Shown: positions 17,612 through 26,773 of the stretch, piece by piece | Layout of the letters: each line of letters begins with the position of its first letter | How positions within the stretch are numbered: the stretch's first letter is position 1 | Source of the DNA: Pseudomonadota bacterium | GTDB taxonomy: Bacteria; Desulfobacterota; Binatia; Binatales; Binataceae | Assembly (NCBI GenBank): GCA_021325025.1 | Contig: JAJPHZ010000020.1 | Location: 1-64,000 of the forward strand | Reading direction: 5' to 3' | Length of the DNA: 64,000 nucleotides | The notes under the pieces: model-generated | Seen by the model: the letters and a program-made list of their open reading frames with translations, nothing else | Told to the model about the DNA's origin: nothing | Databases searched by the model: none | Made by a program: the position numbers and the translations under genes

Positions 17612-18070
17612 CTATTGCCGCTCGTTAATCGCTCTGATGGCTGCGGCCAGGCCCGGATACCACTTTTCGTGTCTGGGCAGATGGTCGTTGAGTTCCAGCC
17701 ACGGCGCTTTCGACGACACCCATCCGTGGCGCAGTTCCTCCGCGGGCGAGCCCGGCCATTGGCAGCCGTCGATGGTCGCGGTGGCGATCGAAATGACGTT
17801 GGGAAACGCCGTCATTTCACCGGCCACATGCGTGCCGCAGTTTTTGCAAAAGCGGCGCGACACACCGGGCGAAGTGCTAAAGGCGCCCATCGCGTCGGCG
17901 CCGCTGTCCCATCGAAACGCGCTGCGCGGGAACATCGAGTAGGTGACGAACGCGGCGCCGTGGATCCGGCGGCAGTTGGAGCAATGGCAATGATGCGTAT
18001 AGCCGGCGGGCGCCGTGATCGTATAACGCACCTGGCCGCAGAAGCATCCGCCCGTCAGCTCGAAAGGCAT
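17612..18070 (-). CDS. GFA/CENP-V family zinc protein
   Basis: The 152-residue protein has the GFA (glutathione-dependent formaldehyde-activating-like) zinc motifs: GCFCGQVRY, CHCSNCRRIHGA and FCKNCGTHVAG. These Cys residues bind two zinc ions. GGAGG lies about 10 nt before the chosen ATG at 18068-18070. Many members have no proven formaldehyde activity, so the reaction is open. The start lies 40 bp downstream of the SnoaL-like gene on the same strand. Confidence 0.88.
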   Translation of the reverse strand: MPFELTGGCFCGQVRYTITAPAGYTHHCHCSNCRRIHGAAFVTYSMFPRSAFRWDSGADAMGAFSTSPGVSRRFCKNCGTHVAGEMTAFPNVISIATATIDGCQWPGSPAEELRHGWVSSKAPWLELNDHLPRHEKWYPGLAAAIRAINERQ

Positions 18071-18110
18071 TTTCCATTGACCTCCAACATGCAAGGCGCC
18101 GGGCGCCCGT

Positions 18111-18500
18111 TTAGGGTTTGGTCAGCGCGGCAACCTTGGTCAGATCCGTATACACCCGCAGCCGCACGATCTTGTCGTTGGGGATCTCCCAGACCATGCA
18201 GGCGTCGTTCTCGTAAGCGCGGCCGTTGAAAGCGCGTGCGCGGTGGGTCGCTTCGGCGATTACGGTGGTGCCCACTTCGTAGAAATGATGGAACTCCGCC
18301 TGTTGCCCTTCGGGGAACAGGCTCTCGCGCGCGGCGGCGGCGCGAAGCGCGTCCTTGCCGCGCCAGGGATTTTTAAAATTGCCCGCCGGATGCCAGATGA
18401 CATCCTCCGCCACGCATTCGCACAGCGCGTCCATGTCGCGGCGCATCCACGCCAGCCACATCCGCCGCGCCAGTTCGGTTCTCTCTCCGGGCTTCATCAT
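18111..18500 (-). CDS. SnoaL-like (NTF2 fold) protein
   Basis: The 129-residue protein has the cone-shaped NTF2/SnoaL layout. An early helical pair (ELARRMWLAWMRRDMDALCE) is followed by VAEDVIWHPAGNFKNPWRGK, then long beta strands ending VWEIPNDKIVRLRVYTD. Relatives include ketosteroid isomerase-like and polyketide cyclase-like enzymes. The catalytic residues are not certain from sequence. It sits 16 bp downstream of an amidohydrolase-2 gene on the same strand, suggesting a shared pathway. Confidence 0.8.
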   Translation of the reverse strand: MMKPGERTELARRMWLAWMRRDMDALCECVAEDVIWHPAGNFKNPWRGKDALRAAAARESLFPEGQQAEFHHFYEVGTTVIAEATHRARAFNGRAYENDACMVWEIPNDKIVRLRVYTDLTKVAALTKP

Positions 18501-18516
18501 CGCTGCCGCACTCCGC

Positions 18517-19731
18517 TTACGTCAATTTGTAGACGCGCGCCGCGTTCTCGCCCAAAATTGCGCGCCGCGCCGAGTCGTCCATTCCCGCCACCAGTCCCTT
18601 GAGATCTTCCATGTAGGTGGCCGGATGATTGGAATGCGGAAAGTCGCTGGCCCAGAAGAATTTGTCCTCGCCGACGATTTTGGTCAGCGGCGCCACGCAT
18701 CGCTCGAACGGGTCGGCCGAGATGAAGCACTGGCGCTTGAAATAAAATGACGGCTTCTCGCTAAGCCGCACCGAGCCGCCGGCGGTGGTGCCGCGGTAGA
18801 GCGCGTCGGTCCAGTCCAGCCACGAGCCGATCCATCCGGCGCTGGACTCCAGGATCACCAGCTTAAGACGCGGAAAACGATCGAACACACCGTAGGCAAA
18901 GATGCTCGCCAACGCCATCTGAACCGCCGATACGCCGCTGGCGTTGAAGTACCAGTCCGACCAGTTCACGTCGTCGAAGCGGTGATGCACACTCCAGGCG
19001 GGATTGTCGAGCGAGGGATGCAGCGCTAGCGGCACGTCGAGGTCCTGCGCCGCGGCGAACACCGGGTCGTGGTCGGGATGGCCATGGGACTTGCGGTTAA
19101 AGGTGTAGCAGTACGTCCACGCGCCCTTGCATCCGTCATTGACCGCGCGCTCCAGCTCGCGCACCGCGGCCTGCGGATCGGCCAGCACCAGGTGTGCGAT
19201 CGGCACCAGGCGGCCGCCCGAATCACGGCAAAAATCGGCGATCCAGCGGTTGTAGGCCTGTGCGTATGCGTTGGCCAGTTCGATGTCCGATACGTGGGCG
19301 CCCCACACCAGTCCCAGCGTCGGATAGAGAATCGCCTTGTCGATCCGTTCGTGATCGAGCAGTTCAACGCGTTCCCTGGCATCCATCGTGCCGAAGCCGG
19401 CGCCGTTGAGGTAGGTGGCGTCTTCGCCCAAACCGCGGTCGAAGGCTGGCTGGCTGGCTTGTTTTATGACTGTTTGACGGCGGCGCTCGTTGAATTGACG
19501 GATGCCCGCGTCGCCCAGTTCGTTGAGCCGCTTCATGCCGCCCAGCGAGGCGAGAAACGCGGGCGGAACCAACGTCGAGGGCTTGCCGTCGATTTCCAGG
19601 TACTCGCGCCCATCGGCGCCGCGCGCGATGCGCATCGCGCGCTCGCGGAACTTCGGCTCGATGTATCGCACCCAGGTATCGGGCGGCTCAAGGATATGAC
19701 CATCGGCGTCAACGACCTGCTCCCGGGTCAT
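18517..19731 (-). CDS. Amidohydrolase-2 family protein (paralogue 2)
   Basis: The 404-residue TIM-barrel protein begins MTREQVVDADGHILEPP, with the Asp/His metal motif at residues 8-12. It carries ASDFPHSNHPATYM near residue 360 for the last metal Asp. The start ATG at 19729-19731 follows AGGAGGTGG closely; a frame five codons longer lacks that spacing. The family includes metal-dependent decarboxylases and hydrolases of ring acids. It is followed by the SnoaL-like gene at 16 bp. It is divergent from the zinc alcohol dehydrogenase at 19872. Confidence 0.88.
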   Translation of the reverse strand: MTREQVVDADGHILEPPDTWVRYIEPKFRERAMRIARGADGREYLEIDGKPSTLVPPAFLASLGGMKRLNELGDAGIRQFNERRRQTVIKQASQPAFDRGLGEDATYLNGAGFGTMDARERVELLDHERIDKAILYPTLGLVWGAHVSDIELANAYAQAYNRWIADFCRDSGGRLVPIAHLVLADPQAAVRELERAVNDGCKGAWTYCYTFNRKSHGHPDHDPVFAAAQDLDVPLALHPSLDNPAWSVHHRFDDVNWSDWYFNASGVSAVQMALASIFAYGVFDRFPRLKLVILESSAGWIGSWLDWTDALYRGTTAGGSVRLSEKPSFYFKRQCFISADPFERCVAPLTKIVGEDKFFWASDFPHSNHPATYMEDLKGLVAGMDDSARRAILGENAARVYKLT

Positions 19732-19871
19732 AACCACCTCCTGCAATGGTTCGTCGCCGTCATATTAATGCCGGCAAAGCGGTTTCCACAAATCGCACCG
19801 CCACTGGTCCAACTTATAAGGCGGCGCGCCCTTTGACGTCTATCGCCGGGCGTCGTATTGAATCACCCAGG

Positions 19872-20891
19872 ATGAAAGCAATCGCCAAGACCAGGCCTGC
19901 GTTTGGAGCCGAACTGATCGACCTTCCCGTCCCGCGGCCCGCACGCGGCGAGCTGCTGGTGAAGGTGGCCGCCTGCGGCATCTGCGGCTCCGACCTGCAC
20001 ATCTATGAATGGGAGCTGGGCGCGGAGCGGTTCGCACCGCGACTGCCGATGGTGTTGGGGCATGAGCCCGCAGGCGAGGTGACCGAGATCGGCGCGGAAG
20101 TCCGCGGCTTCAAGCCGGGCGATCACGTCGCGCTCGACCCCTTCGGTCATTGCGGGCGCTGCCCGACCTGTCTGTCCGGCCGCTTCAACCTGTGCACCGC
20201 GCCGACCACGCTCAGCGGCGCGTTTGCCGAGTACACGATCGCGCCCGCCGCCAACGCCTATTTGGTTCCCGCCGACATGAACCTGGAGCAGGCCGCGCTG
20301 CTGGAGCCGTTCGCCACCGGATTGCATGGCGTCGAGCAGTCGGGCGTCAAGGCTGGCGACCGCGTGGTGATCGAAGGCCCCGGCCCGATCGGACTGTGCA
20401 CCGCGCTTGCCGCGCGCGCGATGGGCGCTGCATCAGTCGTGATCACCGGCTTGCGGGCCGATGCGGAGCGGCTGGAGCTGGCGCGCCGTTTCGGTTTCAG
20501 CACGGTGTGCGCCGAAGATGAGGATTGGATCGCGCAGGTCGTGCAGGGCGTCGGTGAGGGCGGCGCGGACGTGGTGTTCGACGCGGCCGGGATGATGCAG
20601 AGCGTCCGCCAACTGGTCAAGCGCGGCGGACAGTTGGTGCTGCTGGGATGGCCCGCGCGCGACATCCCGTCGGCGGAGATGCGCGCACTGTTTTTTCACG
20701 GCGTCAATATCATCAGCTCCAGGGTGCGCTCGCCGCAAACCTGGCGGCGTGCGATCGCGCTGGTGGGCGGCGGCCAGGTCGAGCTGAGGCCGATGGTGAC
20801 CCATCGCGTGGACCTGGCCAACGGACTGCAGGCATTCGAACTGCTGCGCAGGAAACAGGGCGTCAAGGTGCTGGTCAATCCGGCGCTCTGA
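19872..20891 (+). CDS. Zinc-dependent medium-chain alcohol dehydrogenase
   Basis: The 339-residue MDR-family enzyme has the catalytic zinc ligands in CGICGSDLHIYEW (near 37) and GHEPAGEV. The structural zinc set is CGRCPTCLSGRFNLC (about 94-108). The Rossmann motif is EGPGPIGLCTA. It resembles threonine, sorbitol or galactitol dehydrogenases. It oxidises a secondary alcohol with NAD(P); the substrate is unknown. The next gene, an amidohydrolase-2 paralogue, starts 23 bp downstream on the same strand. Confidence 0.9.
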   Translation: MKAIAKTRPAFGAELIDLPVPRPARGELLVKVAACGICGSDLHIYEWELGAERFAPRLPMVLGHEPAGEVTEIGAEVRGFKPGDHVALDPFGHCGRCPTCLSGRFNLCTAPTTLSGAFAEYTIAPAANAYLVPADMNLEQAALLEPFATGLHGVEQSGVKAGDRVVIEGPGPIGLCTALAARAMGAASVVITGLRADAERLELARRFGFSTVCAEDEDWIAQVVQGVGEGGADVVFDAAGMMQSVRQLVKRGGQLVLLGWPARDIPSAEMRALFFHGVNIISSRVRSPQTWRRAIALVGGGQVELRPMVTHRVDLANGLQAFELLRRKQGVKVLVNPAL

Positions 20892-20914
20892 AATCGCACG
20901 GCGGAGGGATTACG

Positions 20915-22030
20915 ATGCGCAACGGCATGAAAGTCGTCGATACCGACACCCATCAGATGGAACCGACCCGCATCTGGGAGCAGTACATCGAGGATCGATT
21001 CAAAAGCGCGGCACCGCGCATCGGCCGCACCCCGAGCGGGCGCGCCACGATGATGGTGGAAGGCGAGTCGCTTACCGCCGAGGAGGGCAAATATCCGATG
21101 GACTCGCCCGAGTTCCTGGCCGCCGGCGAGCGAGCGATGAAACGTTTCGAGCGCACCAAGCGCGCGGGCTTCAGTCCCCAGGCGCGTCTGGCGGACATGG
21201 ACGAAGAGGGCGTGGACGTCCAGATCATCTATCCCACCGTGGGCGGGCAGCTTCAGGGGCGTGAGTTTTTCGACACCGAGCTGCTGGCGGCCTGCTGCCG
21301 CGCCTACAACAACTGGAGCGCCGAGTACTGCAGCAGCGCGCCGCAGCGCCTGCGATGGGCCGCGATGGTTCCTATACAAGATGTAGGCAAGGCGATCGAA
21401 GAGGCGCGCCGGGCGGTCAAAAACGGCGCGGTCTGCATCTACCTGCGGCCCAACCCGGTCAAGGGCCGCAACCTGCACCATCGCGACAACTGGCCGCTGT
21501 TTGCGGAAATCGAGCAACTCGGGGTGCCAATCGCGATCCACGACTCGGGCTCGCCGCGCATCCCGTCCTACGGCGACCGCATGGAGACGCACACCAGCGG
21601 CCATATTCTGGCCCATCCGTTCGAAGCGATGTCCGCGATGGCGGGGCTGATCTGGTTCGGCGTCTTCGAGCATTTCCCGCGCCTGCAGGTGGTGCACGTG
21701 GAGGCCGATGCGGGATGGGCGCCGTATTGGGTGCAGCGCATGGAACAGCATTGGGAGTTCAGCGGCAACGCCGAGCATCCGGACATGAAGCTGCGCCCCA
21801 CCGAGTATTTCAAGCGCAACATCTTCGTCGCCTGCCGCGCCGACGAGATGACGCTCAAGGCCGCGGTGGAGCTTTTGGGCGACGACAACTTCGTGTGGAA
21901 CTCCGACTATCCGCATCCCGACGGCACCTGGCCGTGGGCGCTGAGCAAGCTGGAGCAGCAGCCGATCGCGCCGGTCAGCAAGCGCAAGATCCTGTGGGAC
22001 AACGCAGCCCGCGCCTTTCATTTGAGTTGA
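20915..22030 (+). CDS. Amidohydrolase-2 family protein (paralogue 3)
   Basis: The 371-residue TIM-barrel protein starts at ATG 20915, after GCGGAGGGATTACG. The metal motif is VVDTDTHQMEP (Asp 11, His 13), and the late Asp is in WNSDYPHPDGTWPW near residue 330. A HDSGSPRI segment supplies a barrel His. It is co-oriented with and close to the zinc alcohol dehydrogenase, so the pair may act in sequence on one substrate. The long frame extending upstream from 20915 overlaps the dehydrogenase and is not coding. Confidence 0.88.
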   Translation: MRNGMKVVDTDTHQMEPTRIWEQYIEDRFKSAAPRIGRTPSGRATMMVEGESLTAEEGKYPMDSPEFLAAGERAMKRFERTKRAGFSPQARLADMDEEGVDVQIIYPTVGGQLQGREFFDTELLAACCRAYNNWSAEYCSSAPQRLRWAAMVPIQDVGKAIEEARRAVKNGAVCIYLRPNPVKGRNLHHRDNWPLFAEIEQLGVPIAIHDSGSPRIPSYGDRMETHTSGHILAHPFEAMSAMAGLIWFGVFEHFPRLQVVHVEADAGWAPYWVQRMEQHWEFSGNAEHPDMKLRPTEYFKRNIFVACRADEMTLKAAVELLGDDNFVWNSDYPHPDGTWPWALSKLEQQPIAPVSKRKILWDNAARAFHLS

Positions 22031-22067
22031 GCAGCGCGGGCCTTGGGCCGTGTGCAAAAAAACCGAC

Positions 22068-22553
22068 TCACTGCTCCAGGCTGGCGCCGTGCTGTTTCAT
22101 CTCGTACTCCAGGTCCAGCCGCAGCCAGTCCAATGCCGCAACGTAGATCACGTCCCAGGAATTGACGTTGGTTTTGGGCGACCCGCGCGAGTCGTACATC
22201 GACACCGTCAGCCGGCCGTCCTGCATCGTGCGCTGAATCACCAGGCCGCTGCCCGCGGCACTCGTGCATTGCCAATTGCGATAATCCTTCACCGTGCAGT
22301 TCTTGAACTCGATGACTCCGTCGGTGTCCCACTCGGTCACCGTCTGACGCCGCGGGCAGGCGCGAAATGTCCGCGGATCAAGCGGCACGGTAATCTCGCC
22401 TTCACAGAAGGTTCCGAATACCACCCGTCCCTCGCATTCCACGGGATAGACTCGCACAGAATGAGTGAACAGGGCGGTTAGGGCGAATACGGCTTCGGTC
22501 AGGAGCGCGGCAAGGAAGCTCACGAGGGCCAGAAAAGCGGCCAGTTTCGACAT
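22068..22553 (-). CDS. Hypothetical membrane-anchored protein
   Basis: I do not recognise this 161-residue protein. It has a hydrophobic N-terminus (AAFLALVSFLAALLTEAVFALTALF) that could be an uncleaved anchor. A ~120-residue mostly beta domain follows with five Cys (CEGRVVFGTFCEGEI, RACPRRQ, NCTVKDYRNWQC). It ends with an acidic/aromatic helix (WDVIYVAALDWLRLDLEYEM). The domain probably lies outside the cytoplasm, where the cysteines could pair. It lies between an amidohydrolase-2 gene and a convergent-side dehydrogenase with no clear operon partner. Confidence 0.6.
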   Translation of the reverse strand: MSKLAAFLALVSFLAALLTEAVFALTALFTHSVRVYPVECEGRVVFGTFCEGEITVPLDPRTFRACPRRQTVTEWDTDGVIEFKNCTVKDYRNWQCTSAAGSGLVIQRTMQDGRLTVSMYDSRGSPKTNVNSWDVIYVAALDWLRLDLEYEMKQHGASLEQ

Positions 22554-22627
22554 GCCCGGTCATCACGCTTGCGGCGCTTGGGCCCAAGCGGCTTGAAAAA
22601 GAAAACGCGCGCCTTCTGGCCGCCTTC

Positions 22628-23716
22628 TCAGCCCTGCTGGCCAGGCAACAGTGCGGCTCGCGTAACCTCCTTGCGCTCGCTTTTGTCCAGCGCCTCTGCG
22701 GCGCGCGACAGCGGAAATTTGGCATCGCACAGTTCCAGGTAGGGATAGCGATTGATGTGCTGGGCCAGGAAATCCAGGGTCTTTTTCAGGTAATGGGGTG
22801 GATAAGTCGCGACGCCGTGGATTTCGATCGATTTGAAGGTGATCAGCGACGGCGCGAGCGGCGCCGTCAGTCCGCCCGAAATGTTGCCCACCTCGATTAG
22901 CCGCCCGCCATTGCGCACCAGGCTGACCGCTTCGACGAATGCTTCGGGAATCCCCGCGACTTCCAGCACCACGTCGGGACCGCTGCCGCCGGCTAACTCG
23001 CGCACCCGCGCCTGGCGCGCCTTGAGGTCGGGATACTGGCGCAGGTCGATCACTTCGTCGGCGCCGAACCGCCTGGCCTGTGCCAGGCGCAGATCGACGC
23101 CGTCGATCGCGATCACCCGGGCCCCGCGCGCCTTCGCGATCGCCATCGCATGCAGTCCCAGTCCGCCCGCGCCCAGCACCAACAGCTTCTCCCCGTAAGA
23201 TAACCGGCCGCGATCGAGCGCCCAGTAAACCTGCGACATCGCACAGTTGGCGGAAGCCGCAATCAAGTCGGGAACATTGTCCGGGATACGATAGAAGTGC
23301 TGCTCGGGCTTGATGAAGTAATGGGTCGCGAAGGTGGCGGTGAAATGCGGCGGCACGTCGGGATGCGGCGCGCCCATCACCCGGTTAAGGCAGGCGGCAT
23401 GATTGCCGGCCACGCAGTTCTCGCATCGATTGCACACCGTGTAGTAAACCGGCGCGATGCGGTCGCCGACCTTGACCGGCACCCCGGCCCAGTCCCTAGT
23501 GACGCCTTCGCCCAGCGCATGGATTCTGCCCGCCATTTCATGGCCGGGCATGATTCCGCGCCGCCCGAACTCGCCGCGCCACATATGTACCTCTGAGCCG
23601 CAGACGTTGGTCTGCGTGACCTCTGCGATCAGTCCGCCCGGCGCCGGAGCGGGGACGTCGTATTCGAAGAACTGCAGCTTGTGGCCCTCGGGGATAAACG
23701 CGACCGAACCTTTCAT
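22628..23716 (-). CDS. Zinc-binding alcohol dehydrogenase (MDR family)
   Basis: The 362-residue MDR enzyme has catalytic zinc residues in TNVCGSEVHMW and PGHEMAGRI. The structural zinc loop is VCNRCENCVAGNHAACLN. The nucleotide motif is VLGAGGLGLHAMA. Its sequence differs clearly from the other zinc dehydrogenase at 19872. It probably oxidises an alcohol or reduces an aldehyde with NAD(P). It is not tightly linked to neighbours (70 bp to the TadG-like gene end). Confidence 0.88.
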   Translation of the reverse strand: MKGSVAFIPEGHKLQFFEYDVPAPAPGGLIAEVTQTNVCGSEVHMWRGEFGRRGIMPGHEMAGRIHALGEGVTRDWAGVPVKVGDRIAPVYYTVCNRCENCVAGNHAACLNRVMGAPHPDVPPHFTATFATHYFIKPEQHFYRIPDNVPDLIAASANCAMSQVYWALDRGRLSYGEKLLVLGAGGLGLHAMAIAKARGARVIAIDGVDLRLAQARRFGADEVIDLRQYPDLKARQARVRELAGGSGPDVVLEVAGIPEAFVEAVSLVRNGGRLIEVGNISGGLTAPLAPSLITFKSIEIHGVATYPPHYLKKTLDFLAQHINRYPYLELCDAKFPLSRAAEALDKSERKEVTRAALLPGQQG

Positions 23717-23786
23717 GACCGGCGACCTCTCGGCGTTAACCTAGGAGAATCGATCCGCTTGGGCAAGCGCGCGGGCGCTCCGCTGC

Positions 23787-24728
23787 TTACTCAATCAGCT
23801 TGGCGGCGAATGCTCCGATGTTGTTGCCTCCGCCCGGACCGATATCGCCGGGATTGACATAGTCAACAAACATACCCGTGATGTAGCTGGCATTGGGGCC
23901 GGCATTTACCGCCGACAGCAGTTGAATCTCGGCGAATGCATAAACGTTCAGAGGGCAGCGGCCGTTGCATCCGGCCCAGTCAACCACAGGCACAACGACA
24001 TAGGGATGATTGGTCGATATCAGCACGTTCGCTTCGTCAATCAAGGCCTTGATTTCCGCGAAGCCGGGCTGCGAAGAGATACACGGGTCTACCGGCGGAA
24101 CCGCAAACGGGACGGGCGGGGGACAGGTTGACAGCGTATTGGTCGGAGTGTTGCTGGGCAGTTCGACACCAGACCAGTCGGCCGGCCCCTGGACCCACGA
24201 ATCGCCCTTATCGTTTTTCTTTGCCCCAAACGTCACCACCGATTTAGCCGCGGTACTATATGGGCAAGGTGAGGTCATGCCGGGCTTGCATACCTGTAGC
24301 CCGACCGGAAAGGCATTGAACACCTTATTAGCCAGTCCGATTTCGGCCGTCGCCAGCACCTGGACGCTCGATTCAGTGACTCCGATCAGGCGGGAGAAAT
24401 GAAGCGGCACGACCCGCCGCGCCGTCATCGATACATCCGGATTTCCATCCGGAGCGGTTCCGACCGTCGGACCGGAGACAATTTCTCCCCCGGCAATGCC
24501 ATTGCGGGCAGCGTAGTCGGTGGTGGTCGCCACCGCCGAACACCGCGTCGGGTCGGGCAGACAATGCGCTCCCGCCAGCACCGCCGCATCAGCAGCGGTC
24601 TGCATCCGGGTATGGGTAAAGTAGATGGTTCCGACGTCGACCGCGAAACCGCAGACCAGGCCAATGAAGATGGGTAGGATGATGGCGGTCATAATCAGGG
24701 TCTGACCCTTTTTTCTCATCGGTTTCAT
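23787..24728 (-). CDS. TadG-like Flp pilus-associated protein
   Basis: The 313-residue protein starts with the TadE/TadG signature: short basic N-terminus, GQTLIMTAIILPIFIGLVCG helix, then a conserved AVDVGTIYFTHTRMQTAADA motif with AAVLAGA. The rest is a Pro/Ser-rich exported domain. The start is taken at ATG 24726-24728; the frame also has an adjacent TTG. No tadA, cpaB or flp pilin gene is near, so it may belong to a dispersed tight-adherence system. Confidence 0.82.
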   Translation of the reverse strand: MKPMRKKGQTLIMTAIILPIFIGLVCGFAVDVGTIYFTHTRMQTAADAAVLAGAHCLPDPTRCSAVATTTDYAARNGIAGGEIVSGPTVGTAPDGNPDVSMTARRVVPLHFSRLIGVTESSVQVLATAEIGLANKVFNAFPVGLQVCKPGMTSPCPYSTAAKSVVTFGAKKNDKGDSWVQGPADWSGVELPSNTPTNTLSTCPPPVPFAVPPVDPCISSQPGFAEIKALIDEANVLISTNHPYVVVPVVDWAGCNGRCPLNVYAFAEIQLLSAVNAGPNASYITGMFVDYVNPGDIGPGGGNNIGAFAAKLIE

Positions 24729-25357
24729 CAAATTAACCTTTCGCGCCCGTCAACTGATTCGGCTGCCGCCAGGATTGGCTCAGTTTCACACACTTACGGC
24801 TTTGCTATGCCAAGTTGACTTACGCTCACGCAGGTTTCATGCCACTTGGGAGCATTCGCCGATGCGGCAGGATGAAATTTCCGAAACTACGAATTGGGAA
24901 GATTCGTGTGAGATGCGTGATTTTATCCTGGAAAATCACTTCTCTTTTGGCGGAACAGGAAGGCGCAATAAACCCAAAAACATCCGCTGGGTCCACGCGG
25001 GCGTCAGTCCTCACCTGATCGGTGGCGCGACAAACGCTCGCGCTACCTGGTTTTGTCGGTTCGGCGCTGCCGGGGCTATCCGGCTATCCGCCCGCCCATT
25101 CCAACAGTTGGCCAACGGCGCCAGCGCGTCACTTTACGCTTTCCACCGGAAGCCTGAGCGCCCAGCGATTTACCTCGCGAATCGTCGGCGGATGAGAGCC
25201 GATCCGCGCATCGGCCAACCACCTCTCGTTGATTATCAACCGAAGTTATTCGGTTTACAGGGGGCGGCCTGGTCTAGCTATTCGCAACGCAACCGGGTTA
25301 ACTGTTTCGGAAAAGGACAGGGCGGACTTTTCCGTCCGCCGGGCCAGCCGCCCGTCC
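24729..25357. other. 629-bp intergenic region, no gene supported
   Basis: The stretch between the TadG-like start and the amidohydrolase end has lower GC than its surroundings and no convincing codon pattern. The only long frame (24775-25428, plus) has no ribosome site or family look, and it runs into the next gene antisense. A hairpin at 25321-25340 is listed separately. Minus-strand promoter elements for the TadG-like gene probably lie in 24730-24850 but I could not fix them. Confidence 0.6.
25321..25340 (-). terminator. Hairpin downstream of amidohydrolase paralogue 4
   Basis: A 7-bp stem GGCGGAC / GTCCGCC with a TTTTCC loop lies 18 bp beyond the minus-strand stop codon at 25358. It is followed on that strand by a pyrimidine-rich CCTGTCCTTTTCC tail. 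The U-tract is weak, so termination is only probable. Confidence 0.45.
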
Positions 25358-26545
25358 CTAAAGCGCGCGCGCACCAACCAGTTCCACGCAGTTGCGGGCA
25401 AAGAACATGTCGCGTGCGTGTTCGCTGACGCCATATTCGTCCAGCGAGCGGGTAAAGCGCCTGATCGGATCGCGCCCACCCTCGGGATGGGGAAAATCGG
25501 AGGCAAACATGAACAGTTCCGCGCCGGCCTGCTCTATCAGCCATCCAATCGGCTCTGGCGGAAAGGGCGTGAACTTCAACTGCCGGCGGACATATTCGGA
25601 GGGTTTGAGCGGCAGGTCCAGGGCGGGCTCGAAGCGCACGTACGCTGCCTGTGCGATATCGAGTTTCTTAAGCCACGGTACCACCCACAGCGCACCCTGC
25701 TCCACGCATCCGCCGCGCAGGCGCGGGAAGCGCTCCAGCACCCCATCGAGCACCATCGCGGACAAAAACGCCTCGCAGCCATAATGGGAAGTCATGTACT
25801 CCTTGGCGCGGATTTCCTCGGTGCCGCCCAACGGACCGATTTGGACTGGACGGCCGTTTTTTCGAAAGGCGTCGCGCATGTAAAGCGGAGCGCCGCCCAG
25901 ATGCAACATGAAGGGCACGTCGGCGTCTTGCAGCCGCGCCCACACCCGGTCCAGCAGCGGATGGGTGGGCGACAGGCTGGGCGGCGGGGCGGCCGGCACC
26001 CAAATCGCTGCGCATCCCATTTCGATCGCCGCGGCGATTTCATGCTCAGCCAGCTCAGGTACGTCCAGCGGGACGAACCCCACTGCCAGCAGCCGCCGGT
26101 CGTGCGCACAAAACTCCGTGATCGCACGATTCATCGCGCGAGCGCCGCCATAGAGGATTTCGGGATCGAAAAATTTCTGGCCGCTGGTATTGCCCCAGAA
26201 CTGGGTCAGCGACGAGCCGGCGAACACCAGTTGCCGATGGTAACCCAGCAGGTCGAGCGCGCGCTTGCGTTCGAGCGGATCGAAGCCGCCCAGCGCGTGC
26301 CAGCTCTTGCGCTCCAGGATATTGGCCTCCGCGCGCTCCATCGCAGCCCGGTCGCGGCGCCGGCGTTCGATGATGTTGGGCAGATTGTCGACCAGCTCCG
26401 CGGTCGCCGTGCCGCCGGCCGAAGTCAGGTCCAAAGGAGCAAGCCGGTCGCGGACTTTCGGATCGGCATGGCTCGCCAGCCAATCCTTGGTTTCCATGAT
26501 GTGACTGTCGGCGTCGTTATAGGTCCTGCCTTCGGCGTACGGCAT
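25358..26545 (-). CDS. Amidohydrolase-2 family protein (paralogue 4)
   Basis: The 395-residue TIM-barrel protein starts at ATG 26543-26545. Its N-terminal metal motif is NDADSHIMETKDW (Asp 13, His 15), and ASDFPHPEGG lies near residue 347. It is the most divergent of the four paralogues in the window and lacks the EPP after the metal motif. Catalysis on a cyclic or aromatic acid is inferred from the family. It is isolated from its neighbours by 228 bp upstream and 629 bp downstream. Confidence 0.85.
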   Translation of the reverse strand: MPYAEGRTYNDADSHIMETKDWLASHADPKVRDRLAPLDLTSAGGTATAELVDNLPNIIERRRRDRAAMERAEANILERKSWHALGGFDPLERKRALDLLGYHRQLVFAGSSLTQFWGNTSGQKFFDPEILYGGARAMNRAITEFCAHDRRLLAVGFVPLDVPELAEHEIAAAIEMGCAAIWVPAAPPPSLSPTHPLLDRVWARLQDADVPFMLHLGGAPLYMRDAFRKNGRPVQIGPLGGTEEIRAKEYMTSHYGCEAFLSAMVLDGVLERFPRLRGGCVEQGALWVVPWLKKLDIAQAAYVRFEPALDLPLKPSEYVRRQLKFTPFPPEPIGWLIEQAGAELFMFASDFPHPEGGRDPIRRFTRSLDEYGVSEHARDMFFARNCVELVGARAL

Positions 26546-26773
26546 GTGTTTTACCCCACTGACGGGCCGCGCTTTTCGCTTGTCAGCTCGGCGCGCGCGG
26601 TTCTTTAAACCAATTTTGGGCAAGCTTCATGCCGCGGAAAAACGGCGGATTTTCGCGGAATTCGCCGGTTGAAACGCGAAAAGTGACTCGATCGGCAACA
26701 GCGGACACGGTCAACGTGAGTCGCAAAGTCGCCCAACCTATTGATTGTCTGCCGCTCGGGCCGATGCCGCGCC

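Noticed and set aside
24775..25428. A 217-codon plus-strand frame in the 629-bp gap
   Set aside because: No family resemblance, no ribosome site, and it enters the amidohydrolase antisense.
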